From positions 63,290,789 to 63,354,788 of the forward strand of contig OY282558.1 in assembly GCA_958295665.1 (NCBI GenBank): a stretch of 64,000 bases of DNA, written 5' to 3'. Position 1 is the stretch's first letter. Each line of letters begins with the position of its first letter. This DNA comes from Tipula vernalis (taxonomy: Eukaryota > Arthropoda > Insecta > Diptera > Tipulidae). The notes under the pieces are model-generated. The model saw only the letters and a program-made list of their open reading frames with translations. It ran no database searches and had not been told where the DNA came from. Both the position numbers and the translations under genes were made by a program. This document shows, piece after piece, positions 1 to 10,942 of this stretch.

Positions 1-436
1 TATGAAGAACCGCAATCTGAGCACAATTGCAGATTTTGGATTTTTACAGCTCTGAATCGGCTGAGCTATAGTAAGGTGATTTCTTCGAATCGATTTTTCT
101 GTGAAATGTATGGAAATAATCAACCAATTTCAACGCGGTTTGGCATAACAATTACAGGTCTTGAGACCTATCATTTGAGGTATCAAGAACCGCAATCTGA
201 GCACAATTGCAGATTTTGGATTTTTACAGCTCTGAATCGGCTGAGCTATAGTAAGGTGATTTTTTTCGAATCGAATTTGCTACGAAATGTATGGTTTAGC
301 AATTACAGGTCCCGTGACCTATTATTTGAGGTATGAAGAACCGCAATCTGAGCACAATTGCAGATTTTGGATTTTTACAGCTCTGAATCGGCTGAGCTAT
401 AGTAAGGTGATTTCTTCGAATCGATTTTTCTGTGAA

Positions 437-617
437 ATGTATGGAAATAATCAACCAATTTCAACGCGGTTTGGCATAACAATTACAGGTCTTGAGACCT
501 ATCATTTGAGGTATCAAGAACCGCAATCGGAGCACAATTGCAGATTTTGGATTTTTACAGCTCTGAATCGGCTGAGCTATAGTAAGGTGATTTTCTTCGA
601 ATCGAATTTTCTACGAA
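437..617 (+). repeat. Representative L monomer (180-181 bp)
   Basis: The unit is phased from ATGTATGG. After that motif it carries a 35-base L-specific insert that includes AAATAATCAACC and CAACGCGGTTTGG, where S has only TTTAG. The core then continues with CAATTAC, the dyad AGGTCT-TG-AGACCT, TATCATTTGAGGTATCAAG and the shared 3-prime half. The linker leading into an L unit is also distinct: GTGATTTCTTCGAATCGATT then TTTCTGTGAA, one base shorter than the S linker. The true L-specific block therefore begins upstream of ATGTATGG, near the linker, and the natural L length is 180 bp. L units are nearly always preceded and followed by S. Confidence 0.95.
487..500. repeat. Core dyad AGGTCT-TG-AGACCT of the L monomer (example)
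   Basis: Inverted repeat with 6-bp arms AGGTCT and AGACCT around TG, positioned exactly where S has its AGGTC-N4-GACCT dyad. The outer arms are the same in both monomers although the centres differ (CCGT in S, TTGA in L). A few units carry centres that make the 14-mer a perfect palindrome. Confidence 0.85.
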
Positions 618-1447
618 ATGTATGGTTTAGCAATTACAGGTCCCGTGACCTATTATTTGAGGTATGAAGAACCGCAATCTGAGCACAATTGCAGATTTTG
701 GATTTTTACAGCTCTGAATCGGCTGAGCTATAAGGTGATTTTCTTCGAATCGAATTTGCTACGAAATGTATGGTTTAGCAATTACAGGTCCCGTGACCTA
801 TTATTTGAGGTATGAAGAACCGCAATCTGAGCACAATTGCAGATTTTGGATTTTTACAGCTCTGAATCGGCTGAGCTATAGTAAGGTGATTTCTTCGAAT
901 CGATTTTTCTGTGAAATGTATGGAAATAATCAACCAATTTCAACGCGGTTTGGCATAACAATTACAGGTCTTGAGACCTATCATTTGAGGTATCAAGAAC
1001 CGCAATCGAAGCACAATTGCAGATTTTGGATTTTTACAGCTCTGAATCGGCTGAGCTATAGTAAGGTGATTTTCTTCGAATCGAATTTGCTACGAAATGT
1101 ATGGTTTAGCAATTACAGGTCCCGTGACCTATTATTTGAGGTATGAAGAACCGCAATCTGAGCACAATTGCAGATTTTGGATTTTTACAGCTCTGAATCG
1201 GCTGAGCTATAGTAAGGTGATTTCTTCGAATCGATTTTTCTGTGAAATGTATGGAAATAATCAACCAATTTCAACGCGGTTTAGCATAACAATTACAGGT
1301 CTTGAGACCTATCATTTAAGGTATCAAGAACCGCAATCGGAGCACAATTGCAGATTTTGGATTTTTACAGCTCTGAATCGGCTGAGCTATAGTAAGGTGA
1401 TTTTCTTCGAATCGAATTTTCTACGAAATGTATGGTTTAGCAATTAC

Positions 1448-1461
1448 AGGTCCCGTGACCT
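1448..1461. repeat. Core dyad AGGTC-N4-GACCT of the S monomer (example)
   Basis: Inverted repeat with 5-bp arms AGGTC and GACCT around CCGT. It occupies the same place in every S unit, immediately after CAATTAC. The right half GTGACCTAT looks invariant in the S units I read. The known variants change only the left arm or centre: GGTACTGTGACC, GGTACCGTGACC, GGACCCGTGACC, GGGCCCGTGACC and GGTCTGTGACC. Either protein binding or a hairpin/cruciform could use it, but function is not shown by sequence. Confidence 0.8.
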
Positions 1462-1519
1462 ATCATTTAAGGTATCTAGAACCGCAATCTGAGCACAATT
1501 GCAGATTTTGGATTTTTAC

Positions 1520-1539
1520 AGCTCTGAATCGGCTGAGCT
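1520..1539. repeat. AGCTC-N10-GAGCT inverted repeat (example)
   Basis: Present in the shared core of essentially every S and L monomer. Arms AGCTC and GAGCT flank a 10-base loop TGAATCGGCT. The CTATAGTAAGG segment directly on its 3-prime side is where the short in-monomer deletions cluster. Units carrying TACTACTCTG in place of TACAGCTCTG lose the left arm. Confidence 0.8.
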
Positions 1540-1556
1540 ATAGTAAGGTGATTTTC

Positions 1557-1567
1557 TTCGAATCGAA
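1557..1567. repeat. Linker dyad TTCGA-A-TCGAA (example)
   Basis: An 11-bp odd palindrome in the S linker, with arms TTCGA and TCGAA around A. The L-type linker keeps a shortened version (TCGA-A-TCGA) ending in a ClaI-type ATCGAT. It lies between the shared core and ATGTATGG. Confidence 0.75.
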
Positions 1568-2858
1568 TTTTCTACGAAATGTATGGTTTAGCAATTACAG
1601 GTCCCGTGACCTATCATTTAAGGTATCTAGAACCGCAATCTGAGCACAATTGCAGATTTTGGATTTTTACAGCTCTGAATCGGCTGAGCTATAGTAAGGT
1701 GATTTTCTTCGAATCGAATTTGCTACGAAATGTATGGTTTAGCAATTACAGGTCCCGTGACCTATCATTTAAGGTATCTAGAACCGCAATCGGAACACAA
1801 TTGCAGATTTTGGATTTTTACAGCTCTGAATCGGCTGAGCTATAGTAAGGTGATTTTCTTCGAATCGAATTTTCTACGAAATGTATGGTTTAGCAATTAC
1901 AGGTCCCGTGACCTATCATTTAAGGTATCTAGAACCGCAATCTGAGCACAATTGCAGATTTTGGATTTTTACAGCTCTGAATCGGCTGAGCTATAGTAAG
2001 GTGATTTTCTTCGAATCGAATTTGCTACGAAATGTATGGTTTAGCAATTACAGGTCCCGTGACCTATTATTTGAGGTATGAAGAACCGCAATCTGAGCAC
2101 AATTGCAGATTTTGGATTTTTACAGCACTGAATCGGCTGAGCTATAGTAAGGTGATTTCTTCGAATCGATTTTTCTGTGAAATGTATGGAAATAATCAAC
2201 CAATTTCAACGCGGTTTGGCATAACAATTACAGGTCTTGAGACCTATCATTTGAGGTATCAAGAACCGCAATCGGAGCACAATTGCAGATTTTGGATTTT
2301 TACAGCTCTGAATCGGCTGAGCTATAGTAAGGTGATTTTCTTCGAATCGAATTTTCTACGAAATGTATGGTTTAGCAATTACAGGTCCCGTGACCTATCA
2401 TTTAAGGTATCTAGAACCGCAATCTGAGCACAATTGCAGATTTTGGATTTTTACAGCTCTGAATCGGCTGAGTAAGGTGATTTTCTTCGAATCGAATTTG
2501 CTACGAAATGTATGGTTTAGCAATAACAGGTCCCGTGACCTATTATTTGAGGTATGAAGAACCGCAATCTGAGCACAATTGCAGATTTTGGATTTTTACA
2601 GCTCTGAATCGGCTGAGCTATATTAAGGTGATTTTCTTCGAATCGAATTTGCTACGAAATGTATGGTTTAGCAATTACAGGTCCCGTGACCTATTATTTG
2701 AGGTATGAAGAACCGCAATCTGAGCACAATTGCAGATTTTGGATTTTTACAGCTCTGAATCGGCTGAGCTATAGTAAGGTGATTTCTTCGAATCGATTTT
2801 TCTGTGAAATGTATGGAAATAATCAACCAATTTCAACGCGGTTTGGCATAACAATTAC

Positions 2859-2872
2859 AGGTCTTAAGACCT
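2859..2872. repeat. Perfect 14-bp palindrome AGGTCTTAAGACCT
   Basis: A single G-to-A change in the centre of the L dyad (TTGA to TTAA) makes the 14-mer a perfect palindrome in this one L unit. Confidence 0.9.
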
Positions 2873-5800
2873 ATCATTTGAGGTATCAAGAACCGCAATC
2901 GGAACACAATTGCAGATTTTGGATTTTTACAGCTCTGAATCGGCTGAGCTATAGTAAGGTGATTTTCTTCGAATCGAATTTTCTACGAAATGTATGGTTT
3001 AGCAATTACAGGTCCCGTGACCTATCATTTAAGGTATCTAGAACCGCAATCTGAGCACAATTGCAGATTTTGGATTTTTACAGCTCTGAATCGGCTGAGC
3101 TATAGTAAGGTGATTTTCTTCGAATCGAATTTGCTACGAAATGTATGGTTTAGCAATTACAGGTCCCGTGACCTATTATTTGAGGTATGAAGAACCGCAA
3201 TCTGAGCACAATTGCAGATTTTGGATTTTTACAGCTCTGAATCGGCTGAGCTATAGTAAGGTGATTTTCTTCGAATCGAATTTGCTACGAAATGTATGGT
3301 TTAGCAATTACAGGTCCCGTGACCTATTATTTGAGGTATGAAGAACCGCAATCTGAGCACAATTGCAGATTTTGGATTTTTACAGCTCTGAATCGGCTGA
3401 GCTATAGTAAGGTGATTTCTTCGAATCGATTTTTCTGTGAAATGTATGGAAATAATCAACCAATTTCAACGCGGTTTGGCATAACAATTACAGGTCTTGA
3501 GACCTATCATTTGAGGTATCAAGAACCGCAATCGAAGCACAATTGCAGATTTTGGATTTTTACAGCTCTGAATCGGCTGAGCTATAGTAAGGTGATTTTC
3601 TTCGAATCGAATTTGCTACGAAATGTATGGTTTAGCAATTACAGGTCCCGTGACCTATTATTTGAGGTATGAAGAACCGCAATCTGAGCACAATTGCAGA
3701 TTTTGGATTTTTACAGCTCTGAATCGGCTGAGCTATAGTAAGGTGATTTTCTTCGAATCGAATTTGCTACGAAATGTATGGTTTAGCAATTACAGGTCCC
3801 GTGACCTATTATTTGAGGTATGAAGAACCGCAATCTGAGCACAATTGCAGATTTTGGATTTTTACAGCTCTGAATCGGCTGAGCTATAGTAAGGTGATTT
3901 CTTCGAATCGATTTTTCTGTGAAATGTATGGAAATAATCAACCAATTTCAACGCGGTTTATCATAACAATTACAGGTCTTGAGACCTATCATTTGAGGTA
4001 TCAAGAACCGCAATCGGAGCACAATTGCAGATTTTGGATTTTTACAGCTCTGAATCGGCTGAGCTATAGTAAGGTGATTTTCTTCGAATCGAATTTGCTA
4101 CGAAATGTATGGTTTAGCAATTACAGGTCCCGTGACCTATCATTTAAGGTATCTAGAACCGCAATCTGAGCACAATTGCAGATTTTGGATTTTTACAGCT
4201 CTGAATCGGCTGAGCTATAGTAAGGTGATTTTCTTCGAATCGAATTTGCTACGAAATGTATGGTTTAGCAATTACAGGTCCCGTGACCTATTATTTGAGG
4301 TATGAAGAACCGCAATCTGAGCACAATTGCAGATTTTGGATTTTTACAGCTCTGAATCGGCTGAGCTATAGTAAGGTGATTTTCTTCGAATCGAATTTGC
4401 TACGAAATGTATGGTTTAGCAATTACAGGTCCCGTGACCTATCATTTAAGGTATCTAGAACCGCAATCTGAGCACAATTGCAGATTTTGGATTTTTACAG
4501 CTCTGAATCGGCTGAGCTATAGTAAGGTGATTTTCTTCGAATCGAATTTGCTACGAAATGTATGGTTTAGCAATTACAGGTCCCGTGACCTATTATTTGA
4601 GGTATGAAGAACCGCAATCTGAGCACAATTGCAGATTTTCGATTTTTACAGCTCTGAATCGGCTGAGCTATAGTAAGGTGATTTCTTCGAATCGATTTTT
4701 CTGTGAAATGTATGGAAATAATCAACCAATTTCAACGCGGTTTGGCATAACAATTACAGGTCTTGAGACCTATCATTTGAGGTATCAAGAACCGCAATCG
4801 GAGCACAATTGCAGATTTTGGATTTTTACAGCTCTGAATCGGCTGAGCTATAGTAAGGTGATTTTCTTCGAATCGAATTTGCTACGAAATGTATGGTTTA
4901 GCAATTACAGGTCCCGTGACCTATTATTTGAGGTATGAAGAACCGCAATCTGAGCACAATTGCAGATTTTGGATTTTTACAGCTCTGAATCGGCTGAGCT
5001 ATAGTAAGGTGATTTCTTCGAATCGATTTTTCTGTGAAATGTATGGAAATAATCAACCAATTTCAACGCGGTTTGGCATAACAATTACAGGTCTTGAGAC
5101 CTATCATTTGAGGTATCAAGAACCGCAATCGGAGCACAATTGCAGATTTTGGATTTTTACAGCTCTGAATCGGCTGAGCTATAGTAAGGTGATTTTCTTC
5201 GAATCGAATTTGCTACGAAATGTATGGTTTAGCAATTACAGGTCCCGTGACCTATCATTTAAGGTATCTAGAACCGCAATCTGAGCACAATTGCAGATTT
5301 TGGATTTTTACAGCTCTGAATCGGCTGAGCTATAGTAAGGTGATTTTCTTCGAATCGAATTTGCTACGAAATGTATGGTTTAGCAATTACAGGTCCCGTG
5401 ACCTATTATTTGAGGTATGAAGAACCGCAATCTGAGCACAATTGCAGATTTTGGATTTTTACAGCTCTGAATCGGCTGAGCTATAGTAAGGTGATTTCTT
5501 CGAATCGATTTTTCTGTGAAATGTATGGAAATAATCAACCAATTTCAACGCGGTTTGGCATAACAATTACAGGTCTTGAGACCTATCATTTGAGGTATCA
5601 AGAACGGCAATCGGAGCACAATTGCAGATTTTGGATTTTTACAGCTCTGAATCGGCTGAGCTATAGTAAGGTGATTTTCTTCGAATCGAATTTGCTACGA
5701 AATGTATGGTTTAGCAATTACAGGTCCCGTGACCTATTATTTGAGGTATGAAGAACCGCAATCTGAGCACAATTGCAGATTTTGGATTTTTACAGCTCTG

Positions 5801-6514
5801 AATCGGCTGAGCTATAGTAAGGTGATTTCTTCGAATCGATTTTTCTGTGAAATGTATGGAAATAATCAACCAATTTCAACGCGGTTTGGCATAACAATTA
5901 CAGGTCTTGAGACCTATCATTTGAGGTATCAAGAACGGCAATCGGAGCACAATTGCAGATTTTGGATTTTTACAGCTCTGAATCGGCTGAGCTATAGTAA
6001 GGTGATTTTCTTCGAATCGAATTTGCTACGAAATGTATGGTTTAGCAATTACAGGTACTGTGACCTATTATTTGAGGTATGAAGAACCGCAATCTGAGCA
6101 CAATTGCAGATTTTGGATTTTTACAGCTCTGAATCGGCTGAGCTATAGTAAGGTGATTTCTTCGAATCGATTTTTCTGTGAAATGTATGGAAATAATCAA
6201 CCAATTTCAACGCGGTTTGGCATAACAATTACAGGTCTTGAGACCTATCATTTGAGGTATCAAGAACGGCAATCGGAGCACAATTGCAGATTTTGGATTT
6301 TTACAGCTCTGAATCGGCTGAGCTATAGTAAGGTGATTTTCTTCGAATCGAATTTGCTACGAAATGTATGGTTTAGCAATTACAGGTCCCGTGACCTATC
6401 ATTTAAGGTATCTAGAACCGCAATCTGAGCACAATTGCAGATTTTGGATTTTTACAGCTCTGAATCGGCTGAGCTATAGTAAGGTGATTTTCTTCGAATC
6501 GAATTTGCTACGAA

Positions 6515-7475
6515 ATGTATGGTTTAGCAATTACAGGTCCCGTGACCTATCATTTAAGGTATCTAGAACCGCAATCTGAGCACAATTGCAGATTTTGGAT
6601 TTTTACAGCTCTGAATCGGCTGAGCTATAGTAAGGTGATTTTCTTCGAATCGAATTTTCTACGAAATGTATGGTTTAGCAATTACAGGTCCCGTGACCTA
6701 TCATTTAAGGTATCTAGAACCGCAATCTGAGCACAATTGCAGATTTTGGATTTTTACAGCTCTGAATCGGCTGAGCTGTAAGGTGATTTTCTTCGAATCG
6801 AATTTGCTACGAAATGTATGGTTTAGCAATTACAGGTCCCGTGACCTATTATTTGAGGTATGAAGAACCGCAATCTGAGCACAATTGCAGATTTTCGATT
6901 TTTACAGCTCTGAATCGGCTGAGCTATAGTAAGGTGATTTCTTCGAATCGATTTTTCTGTGAAATGTATGGAAATAATCAACCAATTTCAACGCGGTTTG
7001 GCATAACAATTACAGGTCTTGAGACCTATCATTTGAGGTATCAAGAACCGCAATCGGAGCACAATTGCAGATTTTGGATTTTTACAGCTCTGAATCGGCT
7101 GAGCTATAGTAAGGTGATTTTTTTTGAATCAAATTTGCTACGAAATGTATGGTTTAGCAATTACAGGTCCCGTGACCTATTATTTGAGGTATGAAGAACC
7201 GCAATCTGAGCACAATTGCAGATTTTGGATTTTTACAGCTCTGAATCGGCTGAGCTATAGTAAGGTGATTTCTTCGAATCGATTTTTCTGTGAAATGTAT
7301 GGAAATAATCAACCAATTTCAACGCGGTTTGGCATAACAATTACAGGTCTTGAGACCTATCATTTGAGGTATCAAGAACCGCAATCTGAGCACAATTGCA
7401 GATTTTGGATTTTTACAGCTCTGAATCGGCTGAGCTATAGTAAGGTGATTTTCTTCGAATCGAATTTGCTACGAA
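6515..7475 (+). repeat. Left copy of a block shared with the right end of the window
   Basis: Sb, then Sb with AGCTGTAAGG (6775), then an S with ATTTTCGATTT plus an L, then the T-rich linker with TTTGAATCAAATTTGC (T-run 7118-7125), then SL. The same order occurs about 55069 bp downstream at 61584-62543, and in part at 59539-60168. Confidence 0.82.
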
Positions 7476-8108
7476 ATGTATGGTTTAGCAATTACAGGTC
7501 CCGTGACCTATTATTTGAGGTATGAAGAACCGCAATCTGAGCACAATTGCAGATTTTGGATTTTTACAGCACTGAATCGGCTGAGCTATAGTAAGGTGAT
7601 TTCTTCGAATCGATTTTTCTGTGAAATGTATGGAAATAATCAACCAATTTCAACGCGGTTTGGCATAACAATTACAGGTCTTGAGACCTATCATTTGAGG
7701 TATCAAGAACCGCAATCGGAGCACAATTGCAGATTTTGGATTTTTACAGCTCTGAATCGGCTGAGCTATAGTAAGGTGATTTTCTTCGAATCGAATTTTC
7801 TACGAAATGTATGGTTTAGCAATTACAGGTCCCGTGACCTATCATTTAAGGTATCTAGAACCGCAATCTGAGCACAATTGCAGATTTTGGATTTTTACAG
7901 CTCTGAATCGGCTGAGCTATAGTAAGGTGATTTTCTTCGAATCGAATTTGCTACGAAATGTATGGTTTAGCAATAACAGGTCCCGTGACCTATTATTTGA
8001 GGTATGAAGAACCGCAATCTGAGCACAATTGCAGATTTTGGATTTTTACAGCTCTGAATCGGCTGAGCTATATTAAGGTGATTTTCTTCGAATCGAATTT
8101 GCTACGAA

Positions 8109-10460
8109 ATGTATGGTTTAGCAATTACAGGTCCCGTGACCTATCATTTAAGGTATCTAGAACCGCAATCTGAGCACAATTGCAGATTTTGGATTTTTAC
8201 AGCTCTGAATCGGCTGAGCTATAGTAAGGTGATTTTCTTCGAATCGAATTTGCTACGAAATGTATGGTTTAGCAATAACAGGTCCCGTGACCTATTATTT
8301 GAGGTATGAAGAACCGCAATCTGAGCACAATTGCAGATTTTGGATTTTTACAGCTCTGAATCGGCTGAGCTATAGTAAGGTGATTTTCTTCGAATCGAAT
8401 TTGCTACGAAATGTATGGTTTAGCAATTACAGGTCCCGTGACCTATCATTTAAGGTATCTAGAACCGCAATCTGAGCACAATTGCAGATTTTGGATTTTT
8501 ACAGCTCTGAATCGGCTGAGCTATAGTAAGGTGATTTTCTTCGAATCGAATTTGCTACGAAATGTATGGTTTAGCAATTACAGGTCCCGTGACCTATTAT
8601 TTGAGGTATGAAGAACCGCAATCTGAGCACAATTGCAGATTTTGGATTTTTACAGCTCTGAATCGGCTGAGCTATAGTAAGGTGATTTCTTCGAATCGAT
8701 TTTTCTGTGAAATGTATGGAAATAATCAACCAATTTCAACGCGGTTTGGCATAACAATTACAGGTCTTGAGACCTATCATTTGAGGTATCAAGAACCGCA
8801 ATCGGAGCACAATTGCAGATTTTGGATTTTTACAGCTCTGAATCGGCTGAGCTATATTAAGGTGATTTTCTTCGAATCGAATTTGCTACGAAATGTATGG
8901 TTTAGCAATTACAGGTCCCGTGACCTATCATTTAAGGTATCTAGAACCGCAATCTGAGCACAATTGCAGATTTTGGATTTTTACAGCTCTGAATCGGCTG
9001 AGCTATAGTAAGGTGATTTTCTTCGAATCGAATTTGCTACGAAATGTATGGTTTAGCAATAACAGGTCCCGTGACCTATTATTTGAGGTATGAAGAACCG
9101 CAATCTGAGCACAATTGCAGATTTTGGATTTTTACAGCTCTGAATCGGCTGAGCTATAGTAAGGTGATTTTCTTCGAATCGAATTTGCTACGAAATGTAT
9201 GGTTTAGCAATTACAGGTCCCGTGACCTATCATTTAAGGTATCTAGAACCGCAATCTGAGCACAATTGCAGATTTTGGATTTTTACAGCTCTGAATCGGC
9301 TGAGCTATAGTAAGGTGATTTTCTTCGAATCGAATTTGCTACGAAATGTATGGTTTAGCAATTACAGGTCCCGTGACCTATTATTTGAGGTATGAAGAAC
9401 CGCAATCTGAGCACAATTGCAGATTTTGGATTTTTACAGCTCTGAATCGGCTGAGCTATAGTAAGGTGATTTCTTCGAATCGATTTTTCTGTGAAATGTA
9501 TGGAAATAATCAACCAATTTCAACGCGGTTTGGCATAACAATTACAGGTCTTGAGACCTATCATTTGAGGTATCAAGAACCGCAATCGGAGCACAATTGC
9601 AGATTTTGGATTTTTACAGCTCTGAATCGGCTGAGCTATATTAAGGTGATTTTCTTCGAATCGAATTTGCTACGAAATGTATGGTTTAGCAATTACAGGT
9701 CCCGTGACCTATCATTTAAGGTATCTAGAACCGCAATCTGAGCACAATTGCAGATTTTGGATTTTTACAGCTCTGAATCGGCTGAGCTATAGTAAGGTGA
9801 TTTTCTTCGAATCGAATTTGCTACGAAATGTATGGTTTAGCAATAACAGGTCCCGTGACCTATTATTTGAGGTATGAAGAACCGCAATCTGAGCACAATT
9901 GCAGATTTTGGATTTTTACAGCTCTGAATCGGCTGAGCTATAGTAAGGTGATTTTCTTCGAATCGAATTTGCTACGAAATGTATGGTTTAGCAATTACAG
10001 GTCCCGTGACCTATCATTTAAGGTATCTAGAACCGCAATCTGAGCACAATTGCAGATTTTGGATTTTTACAGCTCTGAATCGGCTGAGCTATAGTAAGGT
10101 GATTTTCTTCGAATCGAATTTGCTACGAAATGTATGGTTTAGCAATTACAGGTCCCGTGACCTATTATTTGAGGTATGAAGAACCGCAATCTGAGCACAA
10201 TTGCAGATTTTGGATTTTTACAGCTCTGAATCGGCTGAGCTATAGTAAGGTGATTTCTTCGAATCGATTTTTCTGTGAAATGTATGGAAATAATCAACCA
10301 ATTTCAACGCGGTTTGGCATAACAATTACAGGTCTTGAGACCTATCATTTGAGGTATCAAGAACCGCAATCGGAGCACAATTGCAGATTTTGGATTTTTA
10401 CAGCTCTGAATCGGCTGAGCTATAGTAAGGTGATTTTCTTCGAATCGAATTTGCTACGAA
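8109..10460 (+). repeat. 784-bp higher-order repeat, three tandem copies
   Basis: Copies start at 8109, 8893 and 9677. Each is five monomers (S, S, S, S, L; 784 = 3x151 + 331). Within each copy the second S carries CAATAACAGG in place of CAATTACAGG. The first two copies end with CTATATTAAGG in the L unit. The third has the ordinary CTATAGTAAGG, so it is the end of the run or was partly converted. The order of variants repeats exactly, which shows duplication of the block rather than of single monomers. Confidence 0.85.
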
Positions 10461-10942
10461 ATGTATGGTTTAGCAATTACAGGTCCCGTGACCTATTATT
10501 TGAGGTATGAAGAACCGCAATCTGAGCACAATTGCAGATTTTGGATTTTTACAGCTCTGAATCGGCTGAGCTATAGTAAGGTGATTTCTTCGAATCGATT
10601 TTTCTGTGAAATGTATGGAAATAATCAACCAATTTCAACGCGGTTTGGCATAACAATTACAGGTCTTGAGACCTATCATTTGAGGTATCAAGAACCGCAA
10701 TCGGAGCACAATTGCAGATTTTGGATTTTTACAGCTCTGAATCGGCTGAGCTATAGTAAGGTGATTTTCTTCGAATCGAATTTGCTACGAAATGTATGGT
10801 TTAGCAATTACAGGTCCCGTGACCTATCATTTAAGGTATCTAGAACCGCAATCTGAGCACAATTGCAGATTTTGGATTTTTACAGCTCTGAATCGGCTGA
10901 GCTATAGTAAGGTGATTTTCTTCGAATCGAATTTGCTACGAA

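Larger units (their letters stand above)
1428..1578 (+). repeat. Representative S monomer (151 bp, Sb haplotype)
   Basis: The unit is phased from ATGTATGG. In order it holds the short S-specific TTTAG, the core starting CAATTAC, the dyad AGGTC-N4-GACCT, the haplotype segment TATCATTTAAGGTATCTAG (Sb, with an XbaI site TCTAGA at its end), the CAATTG motif, the AGCTC-N10-GAGCT dyad, CTATAGTAAGG, and the linker GTGATTTTCTTCGAATCGAA followed by TTTTCTACGAA. The other common haplotype, Sa, has TATTATTTGAGGTATGAAG. A third, rarer form, Sc, has TATTATTTGAGGTATCAAG, which joins an Sa left half to an L-like right half. The linker occurs as AATTTGCTACG or AATTTTCTACG. S is the more abundant unit, at about 70% of monomers. 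Confidence 0.95.

Noticed and set aside
437..617. CENP-B box in the L-specific insert (CAACGCGGTTTGG)
   Set aside because: It does not match the required core nTTCGnnnnAnnCGGGn on either strand. The TTCG in the linker also fails at the later fixed positions.
1535..1545. TATA-like promoter in GCTATAGTAAGG
   Set aside because: A short AT-rich match present in every monomer, without other promoter elements or an adjacent transcript. It cannot be supported from sequence alone.
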